This document shows, in pieces, positions 1-8,462 of a stretch of 19,186 nucleotides of DNA. Position 1 is the first letter of the stretch. Every line of letters begins with the position of its first letter. The stretch comes from Methanoculleus sp. UBA77 (GTDB taxonomy: Archaea > Halobacteriota > Methanomicrobia > Methanomicrobiales > Methanoculleaceae), in NCBI GenBank assembly GCA_002499455.1, contig DALN01000135.1:1-19186 (forward strand). The letters are read 5' to 3'. Made by a program: the position numbers and the translations under genes. The notes beneath the pieces were generated by a model that worked only from the letters and a program-made list of their open reading frames with translations, searched no databases and was not told where the DNA came from.

Positions 1-3000
1 GGCCGGCACGTTCGAGTGCACGGCTAGTTCCGGAACCGGAGCATCCTATACGGTTAATAACCTGACCCCGCTCGGGGCACTCCAGGCAGTATCGGAACTC
101 GAGGGCTTCTCCTACGACGTCACCGACAAGAAGTGGGTGGAAGGAAGCAACGAAGTCCTCCTGCTCGACAACATCGGCGAATACCTGTTCGTAAAGCATG
201 AAGCCGAGTGGGCCTGCTATGTCAACGGCGCCCTTAAAGACGGCTACAGCAATTCTGCCGACGGTCTCAACGTCGTAGAACTCGCCGATGGCGACGAGGT
301 CATCTTCTGCTATGGTAACGACCCGACGCCGGAGACCGCAACGGCCCTGATCCAGATCGAAGTGGACCTGGACGGATCGGTGACGCCGACCCCGACACCA
401 TCCGGCTGGTCCATCACGCTCAAGGGCGCGTTGACCGAGACCGTCGACCAGGACTACTTCGAGGACGGGATCGCCTGCGGACATGTCGCCACCTACACCG
501 ATGAGAACGGCGGCGTCTGGAGCGGCATGCCCCTCTGGTACCTCGTCGGCCTCGTCGACGATGATAAGAGACATGGGTCAGGCGCATTCAACGAGGAACT
601 CGCCGCGGAAGGCTACTCAATCAAGATCATATCGAGTGACGGTTACTCGATCAACCTCCAGAGCGAAAGCGTCGCAAATAATGACGAGATCATCGTAGCA
701 AACACCCTCAACGGCACCGAGCTTCCGGAGACCATCGGCGAGAAGGACAAACCTTGCTGGCCGCTCCGGCTTGTCGGCCCCGACGTGAGCGCCGGCCAGC
801 TGATCGGCGCCATCTCCACGATCGAACTCGTCGGCCTCCCCGAGCCCTCCGGCGAATGGGAGATCACGCTTTCCGGCGCGTTCAACCGGACGCTCACGCA
901 GGCGGAGTTCGAGGATGGAGTCAAGTGCCACGGTGGGAGTTACACCGACGGTGACGACCAGGTCTGGACCGGCATGTCGCTCTGGTACCTTGTGGGCGTC
1001 GTCGATGACATGGAGGCCGGCAACCACTGGACGCTGAACGAGACGCGGGTAGCCGAGGGCTACACCGTACGGGTGTCTGATGCAAGCGGGTTTAACGCCA
1101 CGTTCAACAGCGCCGATATCGCCGGGAGCGACGCCTACCTTGTCGCGGACAAGATGAACGCCGCACCGCTGACGGACGACGGTAAGACCTGGCCGCTGAA
1201 ACTCGTCGGCCCGTCCCTGACCAACAAGCAGAAGATCGGCAGCATCGCCTCGATCACCCTTGAAGGGCTGCCGGGCGAGAGCACCGAATCGGAGTGGACG
1301 CTTGCCCTTGAAGGGCCGCAGATCAGCGACCTCCTCACGAAGGAGGAGTTTGAGGAGTGCGGCTACCACGTGAAGACCTACAATGACGGTGTCAGCACCT
1401 GGAGCGGCGTCCCGTTAAAGGTCCTCTGCGGCTGGGTTGACGACGACATCATGCACGGCTCGGGTGCCTTCAACATCGGCCTCGCCCAGACCGGCTACAC
1501 GGTGATCGTCTCCTCCGGCGGGGAGAACCCCTACAGCAAGGAGTTCACCAGCCAGGAGATCATGGCGAACCCGCTCAACTACATCGTCGCGAACAAGGTC
1601 AACGGCACCCCGATCGAAGGGAGCGCCTACCCGCTCCGCCTCGTCGGCGAGGGAGCGGCCGGGAGCAAGAGCATAGGAAACGTCCAGAAGATCCAGCTCG
1701 TCGACTTCCAGGAGCCGACGGAAGCCCCGTCGATCCGTATCGTCAAATACGCCTCCGACGGCAAGACCATCCTTGAGGAGACGACGAAGACCATCACGTG
1801 GATGGAGGAGAACCTGGACGTCATCGGCGCGCCTAACGGTGTCCGGCTCAGGTTCCAGGGACCGACCTTCATCCCGGACGACCTCTGGAACCCGGCCGAA
1901 GACATAAACCCCGGTAAAGTCGACGATGTCGTGAAGGGAACCGCCATCCGCGACCTCTGCGACCTCGTGGGAGGCGTCCCCGAAGGAGGCGAGATCTGGC
2001 TCATCGCAGCCGACGGCTACGAGGCCAAGCTCAACTACACCAACCTCTACACCCCGCTCGAACGGCAGGGTGACGCGATCGTCGCCTGGTGGTCGGAACG
2101 GGATGGTTACGTGCCCGACTACCGTGCCGGTCCGCGCCTCTTCTTCAACACCCCCGACGGCATCTTCGGTGCTGAAGATATGCGGGTCTGCCTCGCTGAA
2201 CCGTACTGGCACTACTACTGGGCGGACGGCATCCAGTACCCCTCGGCGGCAGGTGTCTCCAACCAGAAGATCGCAACGATCGAGATCCACCCCGGCGCCC
2301 GGGAGGACTGGAACCTCATCCTGACCGGCGCCATCACCGACAACATCACCCGATCCTACTTCGAGTCGGGCAAGGCCTGCGCCATGGGTATGCACGGCGC
2401 GACATGGACGGATGGCGACGGCCACATCTGGTCCGGGATGCCGCTCTGGCTCCTCTGCGGCTGGGTCGACGACGGCAACAAGCACAGCGCGGGAACGGAC
2501 CCCTTCCGTGACGACCTTGCAGCAGCGGGCTACAACGTGACCGTCATCGACTACGGTCCGGACGGCATAAAGGGTACCGATGACGACTTCTCCGCTGAAT
2601 TCAACAGTTCGTTCATTGCGCGGAACAACAACATCATCGTCGCGAACGAGATCGACGGTGCGCCGCTGCCGAAAGACGGCGACAAAGCACCCTGGCCGCT
2701 GAAACTCGTCGGCAGCGCCCTGACCTCAAACAAGCAGAAGGTCGGGAGCATCGATGAGATCGTGCTGACCGGCGTGCCGATCGTCGTGGTGCCCACGGGC
2801 GATGCGACAATCTCCCTTGAGGAGGGCTGGAACTTCGTCTCGACACCGAAGCGGCTTGCTGACGGCAAGAACACCTTCGCGATCTTCTTCGATGCCGTTG
2901 ACACCGCGGGCCACTCGATCCAGTACTACGACGGGCTTGAGCAGAAGTGGAAGCCGATGGCCTCAACCGAGTCCTTCCAGCCGCTCGACGGCGTCTGGAT

Positions 3001-3319
3001 CTACGCGGACGAGGCCTGCACGGTCCCGCTGACCTTCGCACCCAGCGGGCCCAACCTCCCGCCCACGAAGAACCTCGGTAAGGGCTGGAACGCGATCGGC
3101 TTTACGGACACCGAGCCCACGTCCGCGGCAAGCACCCTGCTCTCGCTCGGGAACCACTGGACAACCCTGATTGGCTTCGATGCGGAGGCTCAGCAGTATG
3201 ATGTCTCGATCATCCGCGGTGACCGCAATTCTCACAGCGACGAGCGCACGATGCAGCCCATGCGGGGCTACTGGGTCTACATGACTGAGGCGGATACGCT
3301 TGCTGCCATCGGCGCCTGA
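1..3319 (+). CDS. Large secreted surface protein, 5'-truncated: DUF4430 + sulfite-oxidase-fold-like repeats
   Basis: The frame is open from the first full codon at base 2, so the gene begins before the window; the GTG at 137 is internal because the DUF4430-like text starts before it (motif TPLGALQAV, then GEYLFVKH and ADGDEVIFCYG, to about base 370). After a TPTPTP linker come three tandem repeats (about 404-850, 851-1287, 1291-1716), each with W-S/T-G-x-x-L, an SDGY-like segment, an IVAN(K/T)xNG strand and a (W/Y)PL(R/K)LVG motif. This layout resembles the Oxidored_molyb (sulfite oxidase) fold. A variant of the fold follows (about 1717-2302), then a fourth standard repeat (2303-2784). The end (2806-3316) is a duplicated domain. 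Each standard repeat has one Cys before the W-x-G motif. No C-terminal membrane helix is visible. It is first in the visible operon, and its ligand is unknown. Confidence 0.85.
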   Translation, partial: AGTFECTASSGTGASYTVNNLTPLGALQAVSELEGFSYDVTDKKWVEGSNEVLLLDNIGEYLFVKHEAEWACYVNGALKDGYSNSADGLNVVELADGDEVIFCYGNDPTPETATALIQIEVDLDGSVTPTPTPSGWSITLKGALTETVDQDYFEDGIACGHVATYTDENGGVWSGMPLWYLVGLVDDDKRHGSGAFNEELAAEGYSIKIISSDGYSINLQSESVANNDEIIVANTLNGTELPETIGEKDKPCWPLRLVGPDVSAGQLIGAISTIELVGLPEPSGEWEITLSGAFNRTLTQAEFEDGVKCHGGSYTDGDDQVWTGMSLWYLVGVVDDMEAGNHWTLNETRVAEGYTVRVSDASGFNATFNSADIAGSDAYLVADKMNAAPLTDDGKTWPLKLVGPSLTNKQKIGSIASITLEGLPGESTESEWTLALEGPQISDLLTKEEFEECGYHVKTYNDGVSTWSGVPLKVLCGWVDDDIMHGSGAFNIGLAQTGYTVIVSSGGENPYSKEFTSQEIMANPLNYIVANKVNGTPIEGSAYPLRLVGEGAAGSKSIGNVQKIQLVDFQEPTEAPSIRIVKYASDGKTILEETTKTITWMEENLDVIGAPNGVRLRFQGPTFIPDDLWNPAEDINPGKVDDVVKGTAIRDLCDLVGGVPEGGEIWLIAADGYEAKLNYTNLYTPLERQGDAIVAWWSERDGYVPDYRAGPRLFFNTPDGIFGAEDMRVCLAEPYWHYYWADGIQYPSAAGVSNQKIATIEIHPGAREDWNLILTGAITDNITRSYFESGKACAMGMHGATWTDGDGHIWSGMPLWLLCGWVDDGNKHSAGTDPFRDDLAAAGYNVTVIDYGPDGIKGTDDDFSAEFNSSFIARNNNIIVANEIDGAPLPKDGDKAPWPLKLVGSALTSNKQKVGSIDEIVLTGVPIVVVPTGDATISLEEGWNFVSTPKRLADGKNTFAIFFDAVDTAGHSIQYYDGLEQKWKPMASTESFQPLDGVWIYADEACTVPLTFAPSGPNLPPTKNLGKGWNAIGFTDTEPTSAASTLLSLGNHWTTLIGFDAEAQQYDVSIIRGDRNSHSDERTMQPMRGYWVYMTEADTLAAIGA
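404..2784 (+). repeat. Protein-level tandem repeats, sulfite-oxidase-fold-like, four standard and one variant
   Basis: Four units start at W(S/E/T/N)(I/L)xLxG (about 404, 851, 1291 and 2303) and end at an I(G/A)xIxxIxL strand. They share F-E-x-x-G/C, W(S/T)G(M/V)(P/S)L, DD-x-x-x-H-G/S and PL(R/K)LVG. The variant unit (1717-2302) instead has IVKYASDGKTILEET, WMEENL, GTAIRDLCDLVGG and GYVPDYRAGPRL, and matches the N-terminal domains of the proteins at 4466 and 8463. Confidence 0.7.
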
Positions 3320-3332
3320 AGGTGAACGGGCG

Positions 3333-4433
3333 ATGATGCGGTATGGTGCTGTGCTGATCCTCATCCTCGGCCTCGTCGCCAGTGCGGCGGGTGCCGGGGA
3401 TCCAACCCCCGTTTTGCCTCACGAGTTCTATGGAAGCGTAACGGTTGCCGGGTCTCCCGCACCGGCCGGGACTGTGATCACCGCGACGATCAATGGGGCC
3501 GAGTGTGGTTCGGTCCAGACAAAGGAGGCCGGACGGTACGGTAGCCCGGATGAAAGCCTCGGAGATCGTTTAGACGTGACGGCAACATCAGACCAGGCGG
3601 GAGCGACGATCACGTTCTACGTCAACGGGGTTGCCGCACAGGAGACCGCGACCTTCACATCCGGAGCGGTAACGGCCCTCGACCTGACCGCAGCCGCCGG
3701 GGAGAGCACGCCTACGCCCACGCCCACATCGGGCAGCGGTGGTAGCGGCGGCGGCGGCTCCGGTGGTGGCAGCGGAGGTAGCGGCTCCTCACAGGGGCCC
3801 GGATCGGAGTTCACGTACAACCCGGACGCCCCGGCTGCCCCGGAGGTCTTCACCGGGCGCGGGTCGCTCACCACATCGACGGCCGGCGTGGTGCTTGCGC
3901 CGGTGACGGTCAAAACCAATGACAACACCGGTGCCGTGACGATCCCGGAGGGCACCGTCGCTCGCGACGGAGCCGGGAACCCGCTCGGCGAGGTGACCTG
4001 CAGTGAGGTCGCTCCGGCAGAGATCCCGCCGGCCCCGGCAGGAACGACCATCGCTTTCGCGCTCGCGTGCGGCCCGGCAGGAGCCACCTTCAACCCGCCG
4101 GCAGTCCTCACCTACACCCTCTCCGCAGAAGAGTGGGCACAGATCGATGAGGGCGCCACACCGGTGGTGATGTGGTACAACCCGGAGAGCAGCGAGTGGC
4201 AGGAGATCGCCGCCACGGTGGACCCGGCCACGCGGACGGTCACCGCAGAGGTCGATCACTTCAGCATCTATGCCCTGGCATGGACCGTCCCGGCGACGAC
4301 GGTGGCAGCGGGGGCAGAGGGAACCGGGACTCCGGCCGCGGAGCCCGGGCCCGCGCTCCCGCTCTGGGCACTGGCTGTCGCAGCCGTGCTGATAGCGGCG
4401 GTTGTAGCCTTCCTCGTTCTGAGGAAGAAGTAA
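3333..4433 (+). CDS. Membrane-anchored surface protein with Gly/Ser linker and ZU5-like C-terminal domain
   Basis: A 366-residue secreted protein of unknown role. The ATG at 3333 is chosen because GAAGGTGA ends 7 bases before it and because it gives a clean signal peptide (about residues 1-21, MMRYGAVLILILGLVASAAG). Residues about 29-125 form a beta-rich domain with FYGSVTVAG and ITFYVNGV, of the type found in many methanogen surface proteins. A Thr-Pro and Gly/Ser linker follows. Residues about 165-320 look ZU5-like (VTIPEGTVARDGAG, VVMWYNPESSEWQEI, VDHFSIYALA). The end is an acidic/Pro spacer, one hydrophobic helix (PLWALAVAAVLIAAVVAFLV) and RKK, so the protein should sit in the cytoplasmic membrane facing outward. 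It starts 13 bases after the preceding stop and is therefore probably co-transcribed. The domain naming is tentative; the export and anchoring are clear. Confidence 0.85.
   Translation: MMRYGAVLILILGLVASAAGAGDPTPVLPHEFYGSVTVAGSPAPAGTVITATINGAECGSVQTKEAGRYGSPDESLGDRLDVTATSDQAGATITFYVNGVAAQETATFTSGAVTALDLTAAAGESTPTPTPTSGSGGSGGGGSGGGSGGSGSSQGPGSEFTYNPDAPAAPEVFTGRGSLTTSTAGVVLAPVTVKTNDNTGAVTIPEGTVARDGAGNPLGEVTCSEVAPAEIPPAPAGTTIAFALACGPAGATFNPPAVLTYTLSAEEWAQIDEGATPVVMWYNPESSEWQEIAATVDPATRTVTAEVDHFSIYALAWTVPATTVAAGAEGTGTPAAEPGPALPLWALAVAAVLIAAVVAFLVLRKK
3727..3798 (+). repeat. Low-complexity Gly/Ser linker-coding tract
   Basis: Imperfect GGC/GGT/AGC codon repeats encode an SGSGGSGGGGSGGGSGG-type flexible linker directly after a TPTPTP stretch. 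It separates the N-terminal beta domain from the ZU5-like domain. Confidence 0.8.
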
Positions 4434-4465
4434 CCCCCATTTTCACACTTTTTGAGGAGGAGCGA

Positions 4466-7246
4466 ATGTTACCAGCGCACTGGCGGGGTCCTTTTCCATA
4501 CCCGGCGATCGTCGCAGTCTTCATCTGCCTCGCACTGGCGGTTCCGGCCGCTGCGTCCCCGACAACCGGGGTGCATATCGTAAAGCTCGCAGCCGACGGC
4601 GTCACCGTCTTAAACGAGACGACGGTCGACTACCGCTGGATGGAGGCACACCTCCCGGTCCAGGGGGACGGCGTGACCCACTACTACCACCAGGGACCGG
4701 TCTTTACGGGGGACCCCTGGAACCCCGGAGAAGACACCAATGTTCTTGAGAAGGATATGGGCGCGGTGAAGGGGACGGACCTTGCCGACCTCTGTGACCT
4801 CGTCGGCGGAATGGCCGGGGAGGATACCGTCAGGATCCGGGCGGCAGACGGGATGTCGAAGATCTTCCCGTACCGGAACGTCTACGAACCGGAACCCCGG
4901 CAGGGACCGATGGTCATCACCTGGTACAGGGCCGACGAGGGGTACGTCCCCGACTACTACACGGGGATGCGCCTCGTCTTCTTCGCGGATACCTCGACCA
5001 ACCCCGACGGCATCCACGCCTTCGGCATCTGGGATATGCACGAGTGCTTCGATCCCGAGTACTGGTACTTCTTCCAGCCCAACCTGCCGACCACGACGGG
5101 TCTCTCCGTGCAGTATGTGAGCGAGATCGTCATCTACAGCGAGGAAGAGCCCACCGGGAGCATCCGTGTAAACTCGACGTCCCCCGGGGCCGCCGTCTAT
5201 ATCGATGACGAAGAGACCGGTAGCGTGACCCCCTGCACCCTCTCCGGGATCGAGACCGGGAGCCATGTGGTCCGGGTCGAGAAAGAGGGATTTGTCCAGC
5301 CGGACGAGAAGTGGGTCACAGTCGTGGCGAACACGGTCACGGAGGTCGACTTCGACCTTATCGCCGAGACAGGGAAGATCGATGTCTCCTCTGTCCCGAC
5401 GAATGCGAGCATCTACCTCGACGGGAACGATACGGGATTCCGGACCAACGCGATCCTGGAAGCTGTCCCGGTCGGCGAGCATACGATCGAACTCGTGCTG
5501 TCGGGCTACCGGAACGCCACCCAGACCGTCGTCGTCGAGATGGACGTGGTCAGTATCGTCGATGTGGCACTCTCCCGTGAGAGCAGCGACACAGGCGGAT
5601 CCGGCGGATCCTCTTCCGGGAACGGGAGCATCTCCATCACTTCGGTGCCGATGAACGCGAGCATCTTCCTCGACGGAAACGCCACAGGGTTCTGGACCGA
5701 TGCGACCCTGGAAGACATCCCGGTCGGCGAGCACACGATCGAGCTCGTGATGCCAGGTTACAGGAATGTCACCCGGAACGTCACTGTCGAGGAGGGTAGG
5801 TGCAGCATTCTTGACGTGATCCTGGTACTCGAGAACAGCACGGTGGGTGAGATCACTGGCGGGACCGGGCGGATCGCCGTATCCTCGGTCCCGGCGAACG
5901 CAAGCATCTTCCTTGACGGAAAGGACACAGGGGCCCGGACCAACACGACCCTCAAAGCGGTTACGGCCGGCGAGCATACGGTTGAACTCGGGATTCCGGG
6001 CTACGTGAACGCCACCCGGACGGTCACCATAGAGGAGGGCAAGAGTATCACCCTCGACCTGATCCTCTCTCGGGCGGGCAATGAGACCGGGGCGAACGCC
6101 GCAGGCCGCGATGGACCCGGGTCCGGGAGCCCCGCGCCGGGTAACCCCATAGAGGCTCTCGTCGCAACGGTTCTCGGCTTCATAAACGGAATACTCTCTG
6201 CCTTCGGGATCGGAGGCGATCTGCCGGCCACACCGGAGCCGGAGAGCACCGTGGCTCCCCGCGAAGATACTGCCACTCCTGAGCCGACCAGTACACCCGT
6301 ACTCACTGCACCCACCCCGGACGGCACTCCGGGGACCAGGAGCCACTCCGGCGGGCTCTACATCCAGTCATATCCCCCGGGTATGACGATCGTCGTTGAC
6401 AACAAAAAGCTGGTGTCGCAGACACCCCAGGTCGTCTACGGGCTCCGCGAGGGGCTCCACAGCATCCGCGTAGAGGCGACCGGGGACAGCGACAGTGACG
6501 AGACCGGTTACCGGTTTGAGACGGTCCAGGCCTGGGTCTACCCCGACGCGATCTCCCCGGTCTCCCTCGACGGCGTGACCGTCACCAGCAGGAAGACAAT
6601 CCGGGTAGAATCGGAGGCATACCAGGGTGAACGGTTCACCGCGAACGGGCTCTACCCTGCCGGAACCATCCCGGGCGACGCTGTCATCGAGGGGATGAAG
6701 TCCTGGGTCACCGTCTCCCGGAACGGGACGTTCCTCTCGTTTACCGTTCCGGGCGGCATCGGAGCCGGCGAGACGTATCGGATCGAGCCCCGGAGTACGG
6801 AAACCGTCACGATCAGCATCCGGTCCAGTCCTCCGGGAGCCCTGGTCTTCATCGACGGGTTCCCCACGGGTAAACACACCCCGTGCAGGGTGGAGGGGCT
6901 CTCCACCGGGCAGCACCGCATCCAGGTCTCTATGCCCGGATACCTCCCCGCTGAAGAGGTCATCACAATACCCGAGGGCTCCAGAACCGGCGGCGCCATC
7001 ACCTGCACGCTCGAGGAGTATGTCCACGGAGACCTTCTCGTCGAGAGCGCTGTCCCGGACGCAAAGATCTATCTTTACGGCCGGTATACCGGGGAGAAGA
7101 CGCCGTACACCTTCAACGGGATGAGCATCGGGACCTATGAGGTCAGGGCCGTCTCGGACGACGATTCGAAGACAGTCGAGGACGTGCTGGTGAAGCCCGG
7201 TGAGACGACCCGGTGCGTGGTGGCCCTGAAGGAGGATGCACGGTGA
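4466..7246 (+). CDS. Secreted PEGA-repeat protein with N-terminal sulfite-oxidase-fold-like variant domain
   Basis: A 926-residue exported protein. The ATG at 4466 follows a strong GAGGAGG (4454-4460) and gives a signal peptide ending near AAASP (residue 31); longer upstream frame extensions have no such site. Residues about 35-230 are the variant domain (KLAADGVTVLNETT, YRWMEAHLPV, DLCDLVGG, GYVPDYYTGMRL, EIVIYSEE). PEGA domains follow at about 231-300, 303-372, 387-456, 468-537, 630-700 (divergent), 782-850 and 855-926. PEGA domains are known as beta-rich surface or S-layer-associated modules. Between the fourth and fifth lie a hydrophobic stretch (562-583) and a Pro/Thr linker. There is no C-terminal anchor. 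The stop overlaps the next start (GTGA). Three PEGA units are near-identical in layout and rich in N-glycosylation sequons. Its role is probably structural or ligand-binding; no enzyme activity is evident. Confidence 0.88.
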   Translation: MLPAHWRGPFPYPAIVAVFICLALAVPAAASPTTGVHIVKLAADGVTVLNETTVDYRWMEAHLPVQGDGVTHYYHQGPVFTGDPWNPGEDTNVLEKDMGAVKGTDLADLCDLVGGMAGEDTVRIRAADGMSKIFPYRNVYEPEPRQGPMVITWYRADEGYVPDYYTGMRLVFFADTSTNPDGIHAFGIWDMHECFDPEYWYFFQPNLPTTTGLSVQYVSEIVIYSEEEPTGSIRVNSTSPGAAVYIDDEETGSVTPCTLSGIETGSHVVRVEKEGFVQPDEKWVTVVANTVTEVDFDLIAETGKIDVSSVPTNASIYLDGNDTGFRTNAILEAVPVGEHTIELVLSGYRNATQTVVVEMDVVSIVDVALSRESSDTGGSGGSSSGNGSISITSVPMNASIFLDGNATGFWTDATLEDIPVGEHTIELVMPGYRNVTRNVTVEEGRCSILDVILVLENSTVGEITGGTGRIAVSSVPANASIFLDGKDTGARTNTTLKAVTAGEHTVELGIPGYVNATRTVTIEEGKSITLDLILSRAGNETGANAAGRDGPGSGSPAPGNPIEALVATVLGFINGILSAFGIGGDLPATPEPESTVAPREDTATPEPTSTPVLTAPTPDGTPGTRSHSGGLYIQSYPPGMTIVVDNKKLVSQTPQVVYGLREGLHSIRVEATGDSDSDETGYRFETVQAWVYPDAISPVSLDGVTVTSRKTIRVESEAYQGERFTANGLYPAGTIPGDAVIEGMKSWVTVSRNGTFLSFTVPGGIGAGETYRIEPRSTETVTISIRSSPPGALVFIDGFPTGKHTPCRVEGLSTGQHRIQVSMPGYLPAEEVITIPEGSRTGGAITCTLEEYVHGDLLVESAVPDAKIYLYGRYTGEKTPYTFNGMSIGTYEVRAVSDDDSKTVEDVLVKPGETTRCVVALKEDAR
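5372..6076 (+). repeat. Three 210-bp PEGA-coding repeats
   Basis: Units at 5372-5581, 5624-5833 and 5867-6076 are each exactly 70 codons and are separated by 42 and 33 bases. They are similar at DNA level, for example around the segment encoding NASI(Y/F)LDG and the segment encoding GEHT(I/V)EL. This points to internal duplication within the gene. Confidence 0.85.
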
Positions 7247-8457
7247 GCCGGTACCCGAACCTCTTGCCTCTGGCAACGGCTGCCGTGCTCCTCGCGCTCA
7301 TCCTCCCGGCAGCATCGGCTGCCGTCGTCTGGGGCCCGTACGTCACGAATACCAGCGAGAACTCAGCGGTGGTCAGCTGGAAGACGGCGTCCCCGGCAGG
7401 GGATGGATGGGTCGAGTATGCTCCCGAGGGCGGTGAGACGTACCGCATACCCTCCACCAGCGAGGGAGCCATGCATCACGTGCTTCTCACCGGCCTCACG
7501 CCGGCGACCACCTACCGCTACCGCGTCGGTACCGGAGACGGAGTGACGGGCGACTGCAGGTTCCGGACGTTCGGCGACGAGAGGTTCACCTGCATCATCT
7601 ACGGCGACACACGGGCGCAGAAGCCTCTCTTCACCCAGGCAGAACGGCACGGCCTGGTGGCGGAGAGGATCGCCGCAGAGGAGGATATCCTCTTTGTCAT
7701 GCACACCGGCGACTTCGTCTGCGAAGAGGAGGAATGGGACGAGTTCTTCACGGTAGCCGGACCCATGCTCCGGAACACGACCCTCGTGCCGGTGGCGGGC
7801 AACCATGACGGGTCGGCGGAGGAGTTTGCCGACGTCTTCGGCCTGCCCCCGTATTACTCCTTTGACGCCGGCAGCCTTCACGTGACCGTCCTCGACAGCA
7901 ACGACCGCGCATGGGCGGATATGGGTTCGCAGACCTCATGGCTGAAAGGGGACCTCGCATCGTCCCTGCCCCGGAAGATCGTGGCATTCCACCACCCGCC
8001 GTTCAGCTCCGACCGGCAGCACCCCGGGGGAGACCTGGGCATCCGGGCGGAGTGGTCTGAGGTCCTATCGGAGAACGGTGTCGATGCCGTATTCGGGGCA
8101 CACACCCACGCCTACGAGCGCTACAGGGTCAACGGGACCGAGTACTTCGTCGTCGGGTGCGGCGGGGCCCCGTTCTACGCCCTCTCGGAGGAGAAGCCCA
8201 CGGGGCACCAGGCCGGGCGGGAACAGACCCTCGGCTACATCCGGGCTGTTGTCAGCCCTGATGCCATCGATCTCGAGATGATGGCGGTCGCGGAGGTCGC
8301 GAAGGACGGCAGGGTGACGACGTATCCGCCAGGGACCGTCATCGACACCGTCCGCCTCCCGGCAGATGCCGCACCGCAGGAGAGCGCTCCTGCCGCGTGG
8401 TGGGTCGTGCCGGCGGCCCTTCTCGGGGGTGCAGCACTATTCAGAATTCGGAGATGA
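7243..8457 (+). CDS. Membrane-anchored extracellular metallophosphoesterase (purple acid phosphatase-like)
   Basis: A 404-residue calcineurin-like phosphoesterase predicted to hydrolyse phosphate esters outside the cell. The GTG at 7243 overlaps the preceding stop as GTGA and has GGAGG at 7231-7235 with 7-base spacing. It carries a signal peptide (residues 1-26, ending PAASAA) and an Fn3-like N-terminal domain as in purple acid phosphatases (VVWGPYVTNTSENSAVVSW, LTPATTYRYRVG). The metal-ligand motifs are in the expected order: YGDTR (D122), HTGDF (D157), GNHD (N187, H188), HHPPF (H250/H251) and GAHTH (H287, H289). The C-terminus is a single helix followed by RIRR, which anchors it. The substrate is unknown: nucleotides, sugar phosphates or phosphorylated surface polymers are all possible. 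All catalytic residues are present, so it should be active. The next start overlaps its stop. Confidence 0.9.
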   Translation: MSRYPNLLPLATAAVLLALILPAASAAVVWGPYVTNTSENSAVVSWKTASPAGDGWVEYAPEGGETYRIPSTSEGAMHHVLLTGLTPATTYRYRVGTGDGVTGDCRFRTFGDERFTCIIYGDTRAQKPLFTQAERHGLVAERIAAEEDILFVMHTGDFVCEEEEWDEFFTVAGPMLRNTTLVPVAGNHDGSAEEFADVFGLPPYYSFDAGSLHVTVLDSNDRAWADMGSQTSWLKGDLASSLPRKIVAFHHPPFSSDRQHPGGDLGIRAEWSEVLSENGVDAVFGAHTHAYERYRVNGTEYFVVGCGGAPFYALSEEKPTGHQAGREQTLGYIRAVVSPDAIDLEMMAVAEVAKDGRVTTYPPGTVIDTVRLPADAAPQESAPAAWWVVPAALLGGAALFRIRR

Positions 8458-8462
8458 AGATT

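Noticed and set aside
1415..2485. 356-codon open frame on the minus strand opposite the first surface-protein gene
   Set aside because: It mirrors the plus-strand codons, has no domain or export signal, and GC-rich DNA routinely leaves such antisense frames open.
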